A stretch of 64,000 bases of DNA from Bacillus sp. PAMC26568 (GTDB lineage Bacteria > Bacillota > Bacilli > Bacillales > Bacillaceae), in assembly GCF_014235785.1 (NCBI RefSeq), contig NZ_CP060137.1, positions 2,976,001 through 3,040,000 on the forward strand, given 5' to 3'. The number at the start of each line of letters is the position of its first letter. Position 1 is the stretch's first letter. The notes under the pieces were generated by a model. That model saw only the letters and a program-made list of their open reading frames with translations. It had not been told where the DNA came from and did no database searches. Positions 34,125 to 43,396 of this stretch are shown in pieces. A program made the position numbers and the translations under genes.

Positions 34125-34645
34125 TCTTCTTTGCTGCATATCCAGCTTGCAGCACTCAGCAGAGTTTCAAAACTCTTGTCAGCTCCATGATCGTCCGAGC
34201 CGATTAAAATCGTTTTTGTGCCTGCGCCTTTGCCAGCAAGAATATCCACATCACGATCTCCAATCATATAGCTGTGCTCTAGACTAATTCCATATTTCGC
34301 AGCAAGACTTGTAATCATTTCAGGTTCTGGTTTTCTGCAGCTGCATCCAGCATATGGTGCATGAGCGCAATAAGCAACCTCTGTAATGCGACCTCCGTCT
34401 TGTTCAATTTCTTTAAGCATTTTATTATGTATTCTCTGAAGCATTTCCTCCTTCATATAACCAAGGCCTACTCCACCTTGATTGGTGACGACAAAAATAG
34501 TGAACCCATTGTCATAAAGCAGTTTAACAGCTTTTCCAACTCCTTCTAAAAGAAAAAGCTGTGACGGATGATTTACGAATTTGACGCGGTCAGTCAAAAC
34601 TTCATTTATGACTCCATCACGATCAAGAAAAACAGCTTTTTTCAA
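34106..34645 (-). CDS. HAD-IIIA phosphatase (GmhB-like)
   Basis: This 179-residue haloacid-dehalogenase phosphatase has the nucleophile motif FLDRDGVINEVLTDRVKF at residue 6, motif II in FVVTNQGGVGLGY, and motif III/IV in MIGDRDVDILAGKGAGTKTI. The zinc-binding loop YCAHAPYAGCSCRKPEPEM identifies the histidinol-phosphatase/GmhB subgroup, whose members hydrolyse sugar bisphosphates. Heptose metabolism genes are absent here, so the substrate is open. The TTG start has GGGGTG upstream. It lies antiparallel between ku and ligD; any role in DNA-end processing would be speculation. Confidence 0.88.
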   Translation of the reverse strand: MKKAVFLDRDGVINEVLTDRVKFVNHPSQLFLLEGVGKAVKLLYDNGFTIFVVTNQGGVGLGYMKEEMLQRIHNKMLKEIEQDGGRITEVAYCAHAPYAGCSCRKPEPEMITSLAAKYGISLEHSYMIGDRDVDILAGKGAGTKTILIGSDDHGADKSFETLLSAASWICSKEENLVFE

Positions 34646-34822
34646 ACAAAAGCACCCCTTTCATGAAATGTATACTAATAAGCCATATTAAAAGAAAAGC
34701 ACAAGCGCCTTCGTCAGTTCCGACAGGCAAAAAAAGGATCTGAACGAGGAGTTAGGCGCCGCACTAGACACAAATGCGGAGAAGATTATGTTTTCTTATC
34801 TTTTTTATAAAGGACGTCTGCC

Positions 34823-36661
34823 ATGTATATAAAGCCAATGCTTCCGACATTATCAGCCAGCATACCTTCTGGGGATCAGTGGTATTATGAAGTGAAATAT
34901 GATGGGTTCCGGGCAATTTTGTTCATTTCAAAAGAAGCCATCACTCTCACAAGCCGAAATGGAAAAGATTTAGGACCGCTTTTCCCTGAAATAATCAGCT
35001 ACATCCATTCCAGCTTATCCAGATTTGAAGCTTTTATGCCATGCATGTTCGATGGAGAGATCGTTTTCTTAAAAAACCCTTATAAGGGATCCTTTGAGGT
35101 GATTCAGCAGAGGGGCAGAATGAGGGCTCCAGAAAAAATCAGAGAATCAGCCGAAAAAAAACCATGCACTTATTTAATGTTTGATATTCTTGAATGCAAT
35201 AACGACAAAACCGTTTCCTTTGATTATCTTACTCGGAAAAATAAATTAAAAAACACGGCCATCAAATGTGATCTTCCGATTGAACCACGCAAGTGCAAGG
35301 TTCCTCTTCAATATGTTCCTTCCTTCACTCAATATGAGAATATATGGGAAGGCATTCAAATTTTTAATGGTGAAGGGTTGGTCGCGAAAGAGAAAAAAGG
35401 CAAATGGGAGGCTGGTGTCCGCACGAAATCTTGGCTTAAAGTAAAAAATTATAAAAACGCTTTGTTTTTCATTATAGGATATGACAAGAAAAATGGATAT
35501 TATAAAGCCGGTGTTTTCAAAAATGAAAAAGTAATAGAGGCTGGCGTTTTTTCTCACGGATTAGAGGGAGCGGACCGTGATTCATTATTAAAAGTCATCA
35601 AAGATAATAAAGTGTCTGAGAATTCACAGTGGATTCATATTGAACCAGCGATCTGTGTGGAGCTTCAATTTTTGGAACTCTATAAGAATCAGCTTCGTGA
35701 GCCTTCTTTTAAGTCGTTCCGTTTTGATCAGTCCCCAAGCGAATGCACGTGGGAAAAGCTGAAACTACATGCTGTATCTTTGCATGAGGATGTGCAGATT
35801 ACCCATCCAGAGAAACCATTATGGGAAAATCCCGTGATAACAAAAACAGATTATCTTGCTTATTTAGCAGAAGTTTCAGAATATATGCTTCCTTTTTTAA
35901 AAAACAAGCTTCTCACTGTTATTCGATTTCCTCATGGTACTTTCGGGGAAAGGTTTTATCAGAAAAATTGTCCTGAGTATGCACCTGATTTTGTTGAGAC
36001 TGCCCGTCAGGATGAGATTGATTTTATATTATGCAATCATCTCTCCACTCTTATTTGGCTTGGAAACCAGCTGGCAATTGAGTTTCACATACCCTTTCAA
36101 ACGTTTGATTCATCCTATCCTGATGAAATTGTTTTTGATTTGGATCCCCCATCTAGAGATGCGTTTCATTTGGCAGTTTCAGCCGCATTAGAGATGAGGA
36201 AGTTATTTGATTCGTTCGGACTTGTTTCTTTTCCTAAATTATCTGGGAGCAAAGGAATTCAAATTCATATTCCCATTAGCAAAAATCGTTTTACATACGA
36301 CCAGACGAAGCAATTTACATCATTTATTGCGTCGTACCTGGTTACTGCATTTCCCGATGATTTTACGATAGAAAGACTCAAGAAAAATCGCGGAAATCGG
36401 CTTTACTTTGACTATATTCAGCATGCGGAAGGTAAAACCATCGTTGCACCCTACTCTGTAAGAGGAAATACAGAAGGAGCCTATGTTGCTGCTCCTCTTC
36501 GCTGGGAAGAAGTTACGTCCGAGCTTCATGTAAGTGCGTTTACTATGGACTATGTCCTGAAGCGGATTGAAGTTGACTGTCCATTTCATGATTACTTCTC
36601 ATCACCTCAGGACGAAGTGATCGGCAAAGTGCTGGAGTTTATCGAAAAACAAAAGGGTTAA
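34823..36661 (+). CDS. ligD: ATP-dependent DNA ligase D (ligase-polymerase fusion)
   Basis: This 612-residue NHEJ enzyme has an N-terminal ligase domain with the adenylated lysine in WYYEVKYDGFRAILFI (residue about 24), motif III in CMFDGEIVFL, motif IV in GEGLVAKEKKGKWEAG and motif V in SWLKVKN. The C-terminal primase-polymerase domain starts near residue 325 (HPEKPLWENPVITKTDYLAY), has the metal-binding DLDP in PDEIVFDLDPPSRDA and SGSKGIQIHIPISK. The separate 3'-phosphoesterase domain of mycobacterial LigD is absent, as in B. subtilis LigD (611 residues). It seals and fills double-strand breaks together with Ku. Confidence 0.95.
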   Translation: MYIKPMLPTLSASIPSGDQWYYEVKYDGFRAILFISKEAITLTSRNGKDLGPLFPEIISYIHSSLSRFEAFMPCMFDGEIVFLKNPYKGSFEVIQQRGRMRAPEKIRESAEKKPCTYLMFDILECNNDKTVSFDYLTRKNKLKNTAIKCDLPIEPRKCKVPLQYVPSFTQYENIWEGIQIFNGEGLVAKEKKGKWEAGVRTKSWLKVKNYKNALFFIIGYDKKNGYYKAGVFKNEKVIEAGVFSHGLEGADRDSLLKVIKDNKVSENSQWIHIEPAICVELQFLELYKNQLREPSFKSFRFDQSPSECTWEKLKLHAVSLHEDVQITHPEKPLWENPVITKTDYLAYLAEVSEYMLPFLKNKLLTVIRFPHGTFGERFYQKNCPEYAPDFVETARQDEIDFILCNHLSTLIWLGNQLAIEFHIPFQTFDSSYPDEIVFDLDPPSRDAFHLAVSAALEMRKLFDSFGLVSFPKLSGSKGIQIHIPISKNRFTYDQTKQFTSFIASYLVTAFPDDFTIERLKKNRGNRLYFDYIQHAEGKTIVAPYSVRGNTEGAYVAAPLRWEEVTSELHVSAFTMDYVLKRIEVDCPFHDYFSSPQDEVIGKVLEFIEKQKG

Positions 36662-36791
36662 TTTAAATTAGGTCAAATTGTTCCTTTTCAAATAAATCGC
36701 CATTAACATGTGCTTTGGTCAGCCATTTGTATAAAAAGGAATTCACGGGGAACGCGCTTTGTGCCATCTCATTAATCCTACGCTGCAATAT

Positions 36792-36821
36792 AAAAAAATC
36801 CCAATTAAGCGGGATTTTTTT
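36792..36821 (-). terminator. Terminator of MarR gene
   Basis: AAAAAAATCCC and GGGATTTTTTT pair around AATTAAGC; it reaches into the MarR stop codon. Confidence 0.85.
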
Positions 36822-37278
36822 AACGGAATAATAGGTGCTGGCTATGAACGCCGGCTTTTTTCAATAAAGCAATCAGCTGCTGCTGTTCTTCAATTGATAA
36901 ACCTGAAAATGCACGTGCCATTCTAACAGTATGAATGGGGTATATTTCATCCAAATATGCTTGTCCTTTTTCAGTCAGTTTAGCATAAACAGATCGTTTA
37001 TCTTTCGGATCTTGTTCACGGTAAATGTATTCATTCTTCTCAAGCTTATCAATGACATACGTTACATTTCCGCTCACCAGCAGCAGTCTTGAGCCAATTT
37101 GCTGAAGCTTTTGCGGACCTTTTGTGTAAAGAAGTTCAAGTACCGAAAATTCAGTTGGATTAAATCCATGTTCTTTGCTGTCACGGATTGAGTGTTCTGA
37201 AACACTTTTAAATGCTCTTGCAAACGTTTTAAAAAGACTTAATGCAAGTTCCAGTTCTTCATCTGTATAAGACATCAT
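36820..37278 (-). CDS. MarR family transcriptional regulator
   Basis: This 152-residue winged-helix repressor starts at the ATG of MMSYTDEELELA, because GAGGGCG lies eight bases upstream; an ATG two codons earlier is too close. The DNA-binding region runs FNPTEFSVLELLYTKGPQKL, QQIGSRLLLVSGNVTYVIDK and the wing YIYREQDPKDKRSVYAKLTE, with the usual DxR of the wing (DPKDKR). Flanking helices form the dimer. MarR proteins respond to phenolics, antibiotics or oxidants and mostly repress a neighbouring gene. The neighbour upstream is a broken mobA, so the target is not evident. Confidence 0.9.
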   Translation of the reverse strand: MMSYTDEELELALSLFKTFARAFKSVSEHSIRDSKEHGFNPTEFSVLELLYTKGPQKLQQIGSRLLLVSGNVTYVIDKLEKNEYIYREQDPKDKRSVYAKLTEKGQAYLDEIYPIHTVRMARAFSGLSIEEQQQLIALLKKAGVHSQHLLFR

Positions 37279-37386
37279 TCTCATCGCCCTCTTACTTTAA
37301 CATTCTTAAAATGTCTTAAGATTCACACAGTTCTATTTATTAGTTTACTATCAAACCCGTTTTTTTTGAAGTAGTTTCTTTTTTGT

Positions 37387-37972
37387 TTACTTAGATTCAT
37401 ACCCTTTAAGGATCTTTAAATCTTCCATTTTATTAATATTTGCGAATCTGCTGCTATCCTTGAAATGAGATTTATTTAAGTAGACTGCATCGATTTTTTC
37501 CAGTAAACTCATCATTCTTAAATTCCCATTTGCTAATAGATTCTCAATTTCAGGCAGCAGGGTTCGTCTGTAGAGCGCTGTCACTGGATGGATTTTCCCA
37601 TGAATGACCGGAATGACAGCTTCATGATTTTGTTTTCGATTTAAAAGTAATGCTGTGAGAATCTCTTGATCTACCAGAGGCATATCGCAGGCAATAACTA
37701 GGGTACCAGTCAGCTTGAACCTCTTTCATCGCTGTATAGAGACCTGCAAGCGGCCACTTCTCTCTGTACACTTCCTCATCTTCAAGAAACAATGAAGCTT
37801 CATTTCTATGATTTGCTCGTCCAATGACAGCTGTGACGTATGATACCGCTTTCAAATGATACAGTGCATGATCTAAAAATGTCCGATTATTAAACATATA
37901 AAGTGCTTTATCATTGCCGAATCTGCGGGATCTTCCGCCTGCGAGAACAATGCCTGCAAGTTTAGTACCCAT
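37387..37972 (-). pseudogene. mobA: Frameshifted molybdenum cofactor guanylyltransferase
   Basis: The first frame starts MGTKLAGIVLAGGRSRRFGN, the nucleotide-binding loop of MobA, and runs to YTAMKEVQADW. There it shifts: the other frame reads TLVIACDMPLVDQEILTALL, which carries the DMPLV metal motif, and continues to the stop at 37387. The break is a one-base change near 37700-37710 around TGGTACC. With the shift repaired the protein would be about 195 residues, normal for MobA. No other molybdenum cofactor gene is nearby. Either the gene is dead or the base is a sequencing error. Confidence 0.85.
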
Positions 37973-38046
37973 ATCGTACCTGCTTTCCTATCTTTTCATC
38001 ATCTTAACACACATTTATAATAGAAAAAAAGGAGAAGGAGGATGAA

Positions 38047-38814
38047 ATGAAAGATAAAATCATCGCAGCATTGAATACGATTGCCGAAAAGGAAGATATA
38101 ACCATTCATTATGCCTGTGAATCAGGAAGCAGGGCCTGGGGATTTCCTTCTAAAGACAGTGATTATGATGTTCGTTTTATTTATACGCGAAAAAAGGACT
38201 GGTATCTGCAGGTTGATGAAGGCAGAGATGTGATTGAGGAGCCGATCAGTGAGCTACTTGACATAAATGGCTGGGACCTTAAAAAAGCGCTGAAGCTGCT
38301 TCGGAAATCGAATCCTCCATTGCTGGAGTGGCTTTATTCGCCAATTATTTATAAAGAGGATCAGACGTTTACAAGGGCTTTTAAGGGTTTAGCTGATGAT
38401 GCCTTTTCACCAATCCGTTCCACCTTTCATTATCTTCATATGGCGAAGGGCAATTACCGGGATTATTTGCAGCAGGACCAAGTTAGAGTAAAAAAGTATT
38501 TTTACGTTCTTAGACCTATTTTGGCAGCTTTATGGCTCCAGGAGCACAACTCTATCCCGCCGCTTTCATTTGAAACTTTAGCAGATAGGATGCTGAAAGA
38601 TTTACAAATAAAAAGAGAGATTTCCTTGCTGCTGGCAAGAAAAAAAGCCGGAGATGAACTCGACTTTGAACCAAGAGTTTCACTTTTAAATGATTTTATT
38701 GAAGACAGCATCCAAAAGATTGAATCGAGAATCACAGAAACTCCATCACTGGACAAAGACCATTTTACAGAAAGAATGAACTCTCTCTTTCTCAGCACGC
38801 TTAATCGTCATTAA
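38047..38814 (+). CDS. YcgL-type predicted nucleotidyltransferase
   Basis: This 255-residue cytoplasmic protein shows the nucleotidyltransferase signature GSRAWGFPSKDSDYDVRFIY near residue 28: the glycine-serine loop followed by two metal-binding aspartates. A helical C-terminal part contains LLEWLYSPIIYK and GNYRDYLQQDQVRVKKYFYV. It resembles Bacillus YcgL (about 260 residues). The substrate is unknown; the fold transfers nucleotides to proteins, tRNA or small molecules, and related proteins act in toxin-antitoxin systems. GGAGGATG precedes the ATG. Its stop codon overlaps the stop of the convergent FbpA-like gene. Confidence 0.85.
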   Translation: MKDKIIAALNTIAEKEDITIHYACESGSRAWGFPSKDSDYDVRFIYTRKKDWYLQVDEGRDVIEEPISELLDINGWDLKKALKLLRKSNPPLLEWLYSPIIYKEDQTFTRAFKGLADDAFSPIRSTFHYLHMAKGNYRDYLQQDQVRVKKYFYVLRPILAALWLQEHNSIPPLSFETLADRMLKDLQIKREISLLLARKKAGDELDFEPRVSLLNDFIEDSIQKIESRITETPSLDKDHFTERMNSLFLSTLNRH

Positions 38815-38996
38815 ACGGTTTTTTTATTCGAAAGCTTGATTAAAGGGATATTATTATAGAAATAATGGTATTCCTTTTTCAATTCTGATAACGTCATACT
38901 GCTTAAAACGTCTTGATTATAAATGCCAAGCGATGTCAGCTTTTTGCAATAAAATGCTCGTTGATCTTCCAATGCTTTTTGAAATAATTTACTCAT
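38811..38996 (-). CDS. FbpA-like small basic protein
   Basis: This 61-residue protein starts at the second ATG (MSKLFQKALEDQRAF), nine bases after AAAGGGG. The pattern ALEDQRAFYCKKLTSLGIYN then MTLSELKKEYHYFYNN matches the Bacillus Fur-regulated basic protein A family (a helical hairpin with LTLxELEKEY). FbpA helps the iron-sparing response by aiding the small RNA FsrA. I found no convincing Fur box upstream, only a partial GATAACAATTA, so iron control is not shown. Its stop overlaps the convergent YcgL-type gene stop by two bases. Confidence 0.6.
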   Translation of the reverse strand: MSKLFQKALEDQRAFYCKKLTSLGIYNQDVLSSMTLSELKKEYHYFYNNIPLIKLSNKKTV

Positions 38997-39103
38997 GTTC
39001 ATATGCCCCTTTCATTTTATTCTCTCTTCACTTTACCCGCTAATTGTTATCTGGCAATTAAGCCAATGTAAAAATTCTCTGTCACGTGTTAAAAAGGAGT
39101 AAA

Positions 39104-39424
39104 TTGACCAAACTAGTTTCAGAATCTTATAACAAGGATGATGAAACAGTGAAGCACATTCGGCCTGCCGCCTTCCGCAGACATCAGTACTGGGATGACA
39201 TTTTCTTTTTAAACACACTTGAACCAAAACAAGAACAGCTTTACTTCGCCAGGGTTTCAAAACAAGATGGAAACCTGCTGCTGCTGTGCGCTTACGAGAA
39301 GAGCCGGGATCTTTTTGGCGATGCAACATCTATGTTTAATGAGGAATATTTAACTGAATTGGCTACCTTTTTACTAGGTCAGACAGCATTTGCAGCCTCC
39401 CCCTTCCATCAAAATTCAGGATGA
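39104..39424 (+). CDS. Hypothetical protein, 106 aa
   Basis: The TTG start is chosen because AAAAAGGAG lies seven bases before it; an earlier in-frame GTG precedes the site. The soluble protein contains HIRPAAFRRHQYWDDIFFLN, LEPKQEQLYFARVSKQDGNL and NEEYLTELATFLLGQTAFAA. I do not recognise a family. The last nine bases overlap the end of a convergent 51-residue gene on the other strand. Confidence 0.6.
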   Translation: MTKLVSESYNKDDETVKHIRPAAFRRHQYWDDIFFLNTLEPKQEQLYFARVSKQDGNLLLLCAYEKSRDLFGDATSMFNEEYLTELATFLLGQTAFAASPFHQNSG

Positions 39425-39571
39425 TTTTTTTAAAGCTCCATTTTGGATAAATCGCAATAATTCATGTGCATCTTTTCCTGCTTCGTGCAGGAGATCCTCA
39501 AGCATTTGATCTCTTCTTACATCCAGCTCAACAATTTTCCTGGCAATTTCCTCCGCCTTTTTTATATCCAT
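39416..39571 (-). CDS. Small helical protein, 51 aa
   Basis: This short frame has GGAGGAG six bases before its ATG. It reads MDIKKAEEIARKIVELDVRR then DQMLEDLLHEAGKDAHELLR and FIQNGALKKSS. The regular spacing of leucine, isoleucine and charged residues predicts one long amphipathic helix pair. No family is recognised. It is convergent with, and overlaps by nine bases, the preceding plus-strand gene; the good ribosome site argues that both are real. Confidence 0.6.
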   Translation of the reverse strand: MDIKKAEEIARKIVELDVRRDQMLEDLLHEAGKDAHELLRFIQNGALKKSS

Positions 39572-39635
39572 GCTGTCTCCTCCTTCAAACTCTTACTGTT
39601 AGTTTAGTATAAAAAAAACCACTAATCATTAAAGC

Positions 39636-39652
39636 TGTCATGTAACCTTACA
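39636..39652. promoter_or_regulatory. TnrA binding site
   Basis: TGTCA-TGTAACC-TTACA matches the TnrA/GlnR consensus TGTNA-N7-TNACA at every fixed position. It lies 111 bases before the tnrA start, where autoregulation is known in Bacillus. Confidence 0.85.
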
Positions 39653-39762
39653 TATTATTTTCATTTTTCTATATTTTCTGTTAGATTATCTGACAAGAAT
39701 ACACTTATCTCTTCTTGAGTGCGGTATACTTGGAAAAAGAATCTAATGTGCGGGGTGGAAAA

Positions 39763-40092
39763 ATGGAGCAACAAGACCACTCATATAAAGACAAAAAGGT
39801 CATTTCAATTGGAACAGTCAGCGAGCTGACAGGTTTATCATTAAGACAAATCCGCTATTATGAAGAAAGGCATTTAATTTCACCCCAGCGGACAACACGA
39901 GGAACAAGAAAATACTCGTTTTCTGATGTTGAAAGGTTAATGGATATTGCAAACAAGCGTGAAGATGGCGTACAAACGAATGAAATCCTTAAAGAAATGC
40001 GGAAAAAAGAGCAGCGCAGCAACCCCGATTATCGCAAGAAAATGCGTGAGGGCCAGATAAATGCTCAATTTCATTTCCGAAATAAAAAATGA
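39763..40092 (+). CDS. tnrA: Nitrogen regulator TnrA (MerR family)
   Basis: The protein has 109 residues. The start [15 protein letters not shown] follows GGGGTGG. The winged-helix DNA-binding part reads [40 protein letters not shown] and [20 protein letters not shown]. The C-terminal tail [18 protein letters not shown] is the segment that in TnrA binds feedback-inhibited glutamine synthetase and decides its activity. TnrA activates or represses nitrogen-assimilation genes during nitrogen limitation. The distinction from GlnR rests on the short C-terminus and the absence of glnA next door. A matching TnrA box lies upstream. Confidence 0.94.
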   Translation: MEQQDHSYKDKKVISIGTVSELTGLSLRQIRYYEERHLISPQRTTRGTRKYSFSDVERLMDIANKREDGVQTNEILKEMRKKEQRSNPDYRKKMREGQINAQFHFRNKK

Positions 40093-40119
40093 GAGGTGCT
40101 TTTGCGCCTCTCATTTTTT
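40087..40119 (+). terminator. Terminator after tnrA
   Basis: AAATGAGAGG and CCTCTCATTT pair, closed by TGC/GCG, followed by TTTT. Confidence 0.9.
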
Positions 40120-40138
40120 AACTTCGGAATATACTGGG

Positions 40139-41863
40139 CTAAAATTGAAAACGATTGACCAGTTTGTTCAGCTTGTCAGATAAGCCTGTCAGATTATCAG
40201 CATTGGAGGAGATTCCCTCCATCGACTGACTGGACTGCTCAGCAGAGGCTGCAGTTTGTTCGATTCCGGCTGCTGCCTCCTCAGAAACAGACGCAATGCT
40301 AGAGATGGTATCATTCATCACTTCACTGTTTTTCATGATGTTGTTCAAATCAGACTGAATGGTTATGATTCTGTCAGACATTTGTTCAATATGGGCTTTT
40401 ATTTCTGAAAAACTTTCTCCTGTTTGATGAACAGACTTTGCACCCTTGACAATTTGCTCATATCCCTGATCAAGATTTTCTGCTACTTCTTCTGTTTCCT
40501 TTCTTACATTACCGACAATTTTATTAATATCGACAATGGAGCTGGAAACTTGTTCAGCAAGCTTTCTTACTTCATCTGCCACTACAGCAAACCCTCTGCC
40601 ATGTTCCCCCGCACGCGCAGCTTCAATTGCTGCATTCAATGCGAGCAGGTTTGTTTGATCTGCGATGCTTTGGATCACATCAACAAGTTTTGAGATTTGA
40701 CCTGATTGCTCATCAAGGTGCTTGACCTTTGATACCGTATTTTTCATAAGATCATTGATTCGATTCATCTGATTCACTGATTCTCTCATTAAAGAGTGGC
40801 CTTTTTGAGATTGCTTCAGCACTTGATTTGAAGCTTCAGCAACAGCCTGTCCATTTTCATTTGCAACATAGATTGATTTCACCAGATCTCCCATTGTTTC
40901 AGATAAATCTGAAGCTGAGTTTGCCTGTGTTTCTGCTCCTGATGATAGCTCTTGCATAGTTGACGCAATTTGCTCGCTTCCCTCTTTCAATTCCTTAGAA
41001 GATGATTGAAGCTGCTCACTTTGCTGAGACACGGACAGAGCGGCCTGAAAAATATCCTTAACAATTGCATTCAGCTGATGATTCATTTCATTGACTGACT
41101 GAACAAGCTGACCGATTTCATCTCCAGATTTAGACAGCAATGGTTCATGATTCAGCTGACCCCCGGAAATCGCTTTCATTCGGCTGACAATGGCAAGTAT
41201 CGGTTTTGTGATTGCACTTGAAATACGAATGGTTAAGTAAATGCCAATCGCAACAATCACTACAGAAATGACTATACCTAAAATATTGATGAAGCGTCCT
41301 TGGCTAATAATTGCATCTCCATCCTTAATGATCGCTTTTTCACGATCGCTTGCAAGAGAATCAAACCCTTCTGTCAGCTCATCTGCCAAGTCTTGAACAT
41401 CACCGCGCAAGGACTGATTGGCTGTTACGCGCATTCCAGAATCGAAGCTTTTGATCACATCCTCTTCAACGATTTTCTCCCATTCGGCACTTTTGTTCAT
41501 TAATTCCTTGCTTTTAGAATTATTGCTTTGTGACAGCAGATTTTTCTGCAGCTCCTGACTCTCCTCTGTCAGCACATAATACTGCTCCTTATATTCATTG
41601 TTTCCGTAAATAAAATACGCTCTTATCAACGAAACTCTCTGTGTAATATTGTCCCGCAGCTTACCCTCTGTTAAAAGCGACTGCATGTCATCTTTTACGA
41701 TCTGCTTCGTTTGGCTGTTTACCATACTAAACCCGATAATATTAAAAGCTGCCATGAAAAGACTAAGACCAATAATCACTGAAAAACTCGCCATCAGCTT
41801 TCCTTTTAAAGAAAAATTCCCAAAGTTTATCTTTCTTTTTTTCACTTTTTTAGACCCTTTCAT
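40139..41863 (-). CDS. Methyl-accepting chemotaxis protein
   Basis: This 574-residue chemoreceptor has a first membrane helix at about residues 18-42 ([20 protein letters not shown]) and an extracellular four-helix-bundle sensor domain of about 150 residues. A second helix follows at about residues 192-212 ([20 protein letters not shown]), then a HAMP domain ([20 protein letters not shown]) and a long cytoplasmic coiled coil with the CheA/CheW-binding tip [20 protein letters not shown] then [20 protein letters not shown]. The ligand is unknown. GAGGGGGC lies before the ATG. It is a single gene. Confidence 0.94.
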   Translation of the reverse strand: MKGSKKVKKRKINFGNFSLKGKLMASFSVIIGLSLFMAAFNIIGFSMVNSQTKQIVKDDMQSLLTEGKLRDNITQRVSLIRAYFIYGNNEYKEQYYVLTEESQELQKNLLSQSNNSKSKELMNKSAEWEKIVEEDVIKSFDSGMRVTANQSLRGDVQDLADELTEGFDSLASDREKAIIKDGDAIISQGRFINILGIVISVVIVAIGIYLTIRISSAITKPILAIVSRMKAISGGQLNHEPLLSKSGDEIGQLVQSVNEMNHQLNAIVKDIFQAALSVSQQSEQLQSSSKELKEGSEQIASTMQELSSGAETQANSASDLSETMGDLVKSIYVANENGQAVAEASNQVLKQSQKGHSLMRESVNQMNRINDLMKNTVSKVKHLDEQSGQISKLVDVIQSIADQTNLLALNAAIEAARAGEHGRGFAVVADEVRKLAEQVSSSIVDINKIVGNVRKETEEVAENLDQGYEQIVKGAKSVHQTGESFSEIKAHIEQMSDRIITIQSDLNNIMKNSEVMNDTISSIASVSEEAAAGIEQTAASAEQSSQSMEGISSNADNLTGLSDKLNKLVNRFQF

Positions 41864-42188
41864 TCAAGGTGCCCCCTCTAAAATAGACTCTTATGTATAA
41901 AGCTTTAAAATTAGATATTTAGCCTTACACCGGAAAAGCGACTGATGAGAAATAAGGCTCATATTTACTTCATCGGCTATTTTTACAGAATATTAAGGGA
42001 AAGCGGAAATTTTAGTTATTAATTGAACTTTGTGTTTAATGGGATAAATCTCATAAATAGAAATATAGGTCACTATGGCGCTCTTTGAATACAAGACACG
42101 CATTCATCTATCAACTTAGAAAAAAAGTTTTTAACTTCGAAAGATAAATCGTGATTTATGAGACTAATTTTCTTATCTCAAATAAATA
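41864..42188. other. A+T-rich intergenic region
   Basis: No supported gene. It must hold the chemoreceptor promoter in its left part. I see no repeat or strong structure until the hairpin at 42189. Confidence 0.4.
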
Positions 42189-42226
42189 AAAGCTCAAATC
42201 CTACAAAGGATTTGAGCTTTTATTTT
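42189..42226. terminator. Bidirectional terminator downstream of ohr
   Basis: AAAGCTCAAATCC and GGATTTGAGCTTT form a 13-bp stem around TACAAA, followed by TATTTTTT. It lies about 140 bases past the ohr stop. Confidence 0.85.
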
Positions 42227-42363
42227 TTGGCTTGTTTGCACAAATTGGCGTTTTCAATAGGTATGCTTAAACCTATTATTAGGAAATCGTGCTAAAAAAA
42301 CGATTGAAAGGTCCCCTCTAAAATTTGATTAAAAAACAATTATATCTAAAAGAAGCCTATTCA

Positions 42364-42777
42364 TTAAACTACTTTCAATTCAACCTCAATGTTTCCTTTT
42401 GTTGCTTTAGAATACGGACATACGGTATGTGCTTTTTTAACAAGGTCTTCTGCTCTTTCCATCGATACGTCAGGAATGTGGACTTCAAGGATAACAGATA
42501 ATCCAAAGCCTGTATCATCCTTCCCGATGGAAACATGTGAAGTAACAGTTGTTTGACCGATTTTCTCTCTTTCCGTTCTGGCTACTAAATTTAATGCACT
42601 GTCAAAACAGGCTGCATATCCAGCTGCAAATAATTGCTCAGGGTTTGTTCCTTCTCCTCCTTTTCCTCCTAGAGCTTTAGGCATATCAATAGCAACGTCT
42701 AATTCTTTGTCTTTCGTGTAAACTCTTCCTTCTCTTCCGCCTATGGCTGTTGCAGTAGCTGTGTAAAGTTTTTGCAT
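42364..42777 (-). CDS. ohrA: Organic hydroperoxide resistance protein Ohr
   Basis: This 137-residue thiol peroxidase of the OsmC/Ohr family has the two redox cysteines in FAAGYAACFDSALNLVA (residue about 59) and KKAHTVCPYSKATKGNIEVE (about 122), with the arginine-bearing N-terminal strand. It reduces organic hydroperoxides with lipoylated partners. It starts MQKLYTATATAIGGREGRVY after AAAGGGG. It is divergent from ohrR with a palindromic operator between, the standard Bacillus arrangement, so it should be induced by organic peroxides when OhrR Cys15 is oxidised. Confidence 0.95.
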   Translation of the reverse strand: MQKLYTATATAIGGREGRVYTKDKELDVAIDMPKALGGKGGEGTNPEQLFAAGYAACFDSALNLVARTEREKIGQTTVTSHVSIGKDDTGFGLSVILEVHIPDVSMERAEDLVKKAHTVCPYSKATKGNIEVELKVV

Positions 42778-42809
42778 GTCATTATCCCCTTTTTAATTTT
42801 AGTAAATTT

Positions 42810-42823
42810 AATTGTGCACAATT
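42810..42823. promoter_or_regulatory. Probable OhrR operator
   Basis: AATTGTGCACAATT is a perfect 14-bp palindrome in the ohrA-ohrR intergenic space, 33 bases before the ohrA start, resembling the AATT-rich OhrR site of Bacillus. Confidence 0.75.
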
Positions 42824-42894
42824 TGTTTTTGCAAAACTAATATAGCAAGGTTATAATGGATTTGTCAATAAATAAATGTCAGGAGCAGTAACCA

Positions 42895-43338
42895 ATGCCA
42901 TCAGAGAAAAATCCTCTTAGCCTTGAACACCAGCTTTGTTTTTCGATTTATGCGTGTTCACGTGAAATGACAAAATTGTACAGACCCATTTTGCAGGAGC
43001 TTGGGCTGACATACCCTCAATACTTAGTTATGCTTGTTTTATGGGAGCATGAAAAAATGAGCGTGAAGGATTTAGGCACCGAATTATTCTTGGATTCTGG
43101 TACATTGACCCCTCTCTTAAAGAGGCTTGAAGAAGCTGGATTTGTCGAGCGCATCCGTTCTAAGACAGATGAACGGAAAGTGGAAATCAGCCTAACAGTT
43201 CGCGGTAATAAGTTAAAAGATGAGGCTTTTCGTGTCCCTGAATATATGCTTAAATCCAGCGGTTTATCAGGAGAAGACTTCAGAAGATTAAACGATGAAT
43301 TCCGAACCCTGCTTAAAAAGCTGACTGCTGCTAAATAA
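42895..43338 (+). CDS. ohrR: Organic peroxide sensor OhrR (MarR family)
   Basis: This 147-residue repressor has its sensing cysteine in LEHQLCFSIYACSREMTKLY; counting from the start it is residue 15, as in B. subtilis OhrR. The winged helix is at SVKDLGTELFLDSGTLTPLL and KRLEEAGFVERIRSKTDERK. The family's peroxide-binding tyrosines are suggested by IYACSR and YPQYLV. Length and order match one-cysteine OhrR. It represses ohrA, encoded divergently. Confidence 0.95.
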   Translation: MPSEKNPLSLEHQLCFSIYACSREMTKLYRPILQELGLTYPQYLVMLVLWEHEKMSVKDLGTELFLDSGTLTPLLKRLEEAGFVERIRSKTDERKVEISLTVRGNKLKDEAFRVPEYMLKSSGLSGEDFRRLNDEFRTLLKKLTAAK

Positions 43339-43396
43339 AAGTATATAAACAGTTAAAACAAGGTAAAATACGACGATTTAAGAAAAAAAGCATATA

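Noticed and set aside
38997-39080. Fur box upstream of the FbpA-like gene
   Set aside because: Only a partial GATAACAATTA match; fewer than two matching 7-1-7 half-sites.
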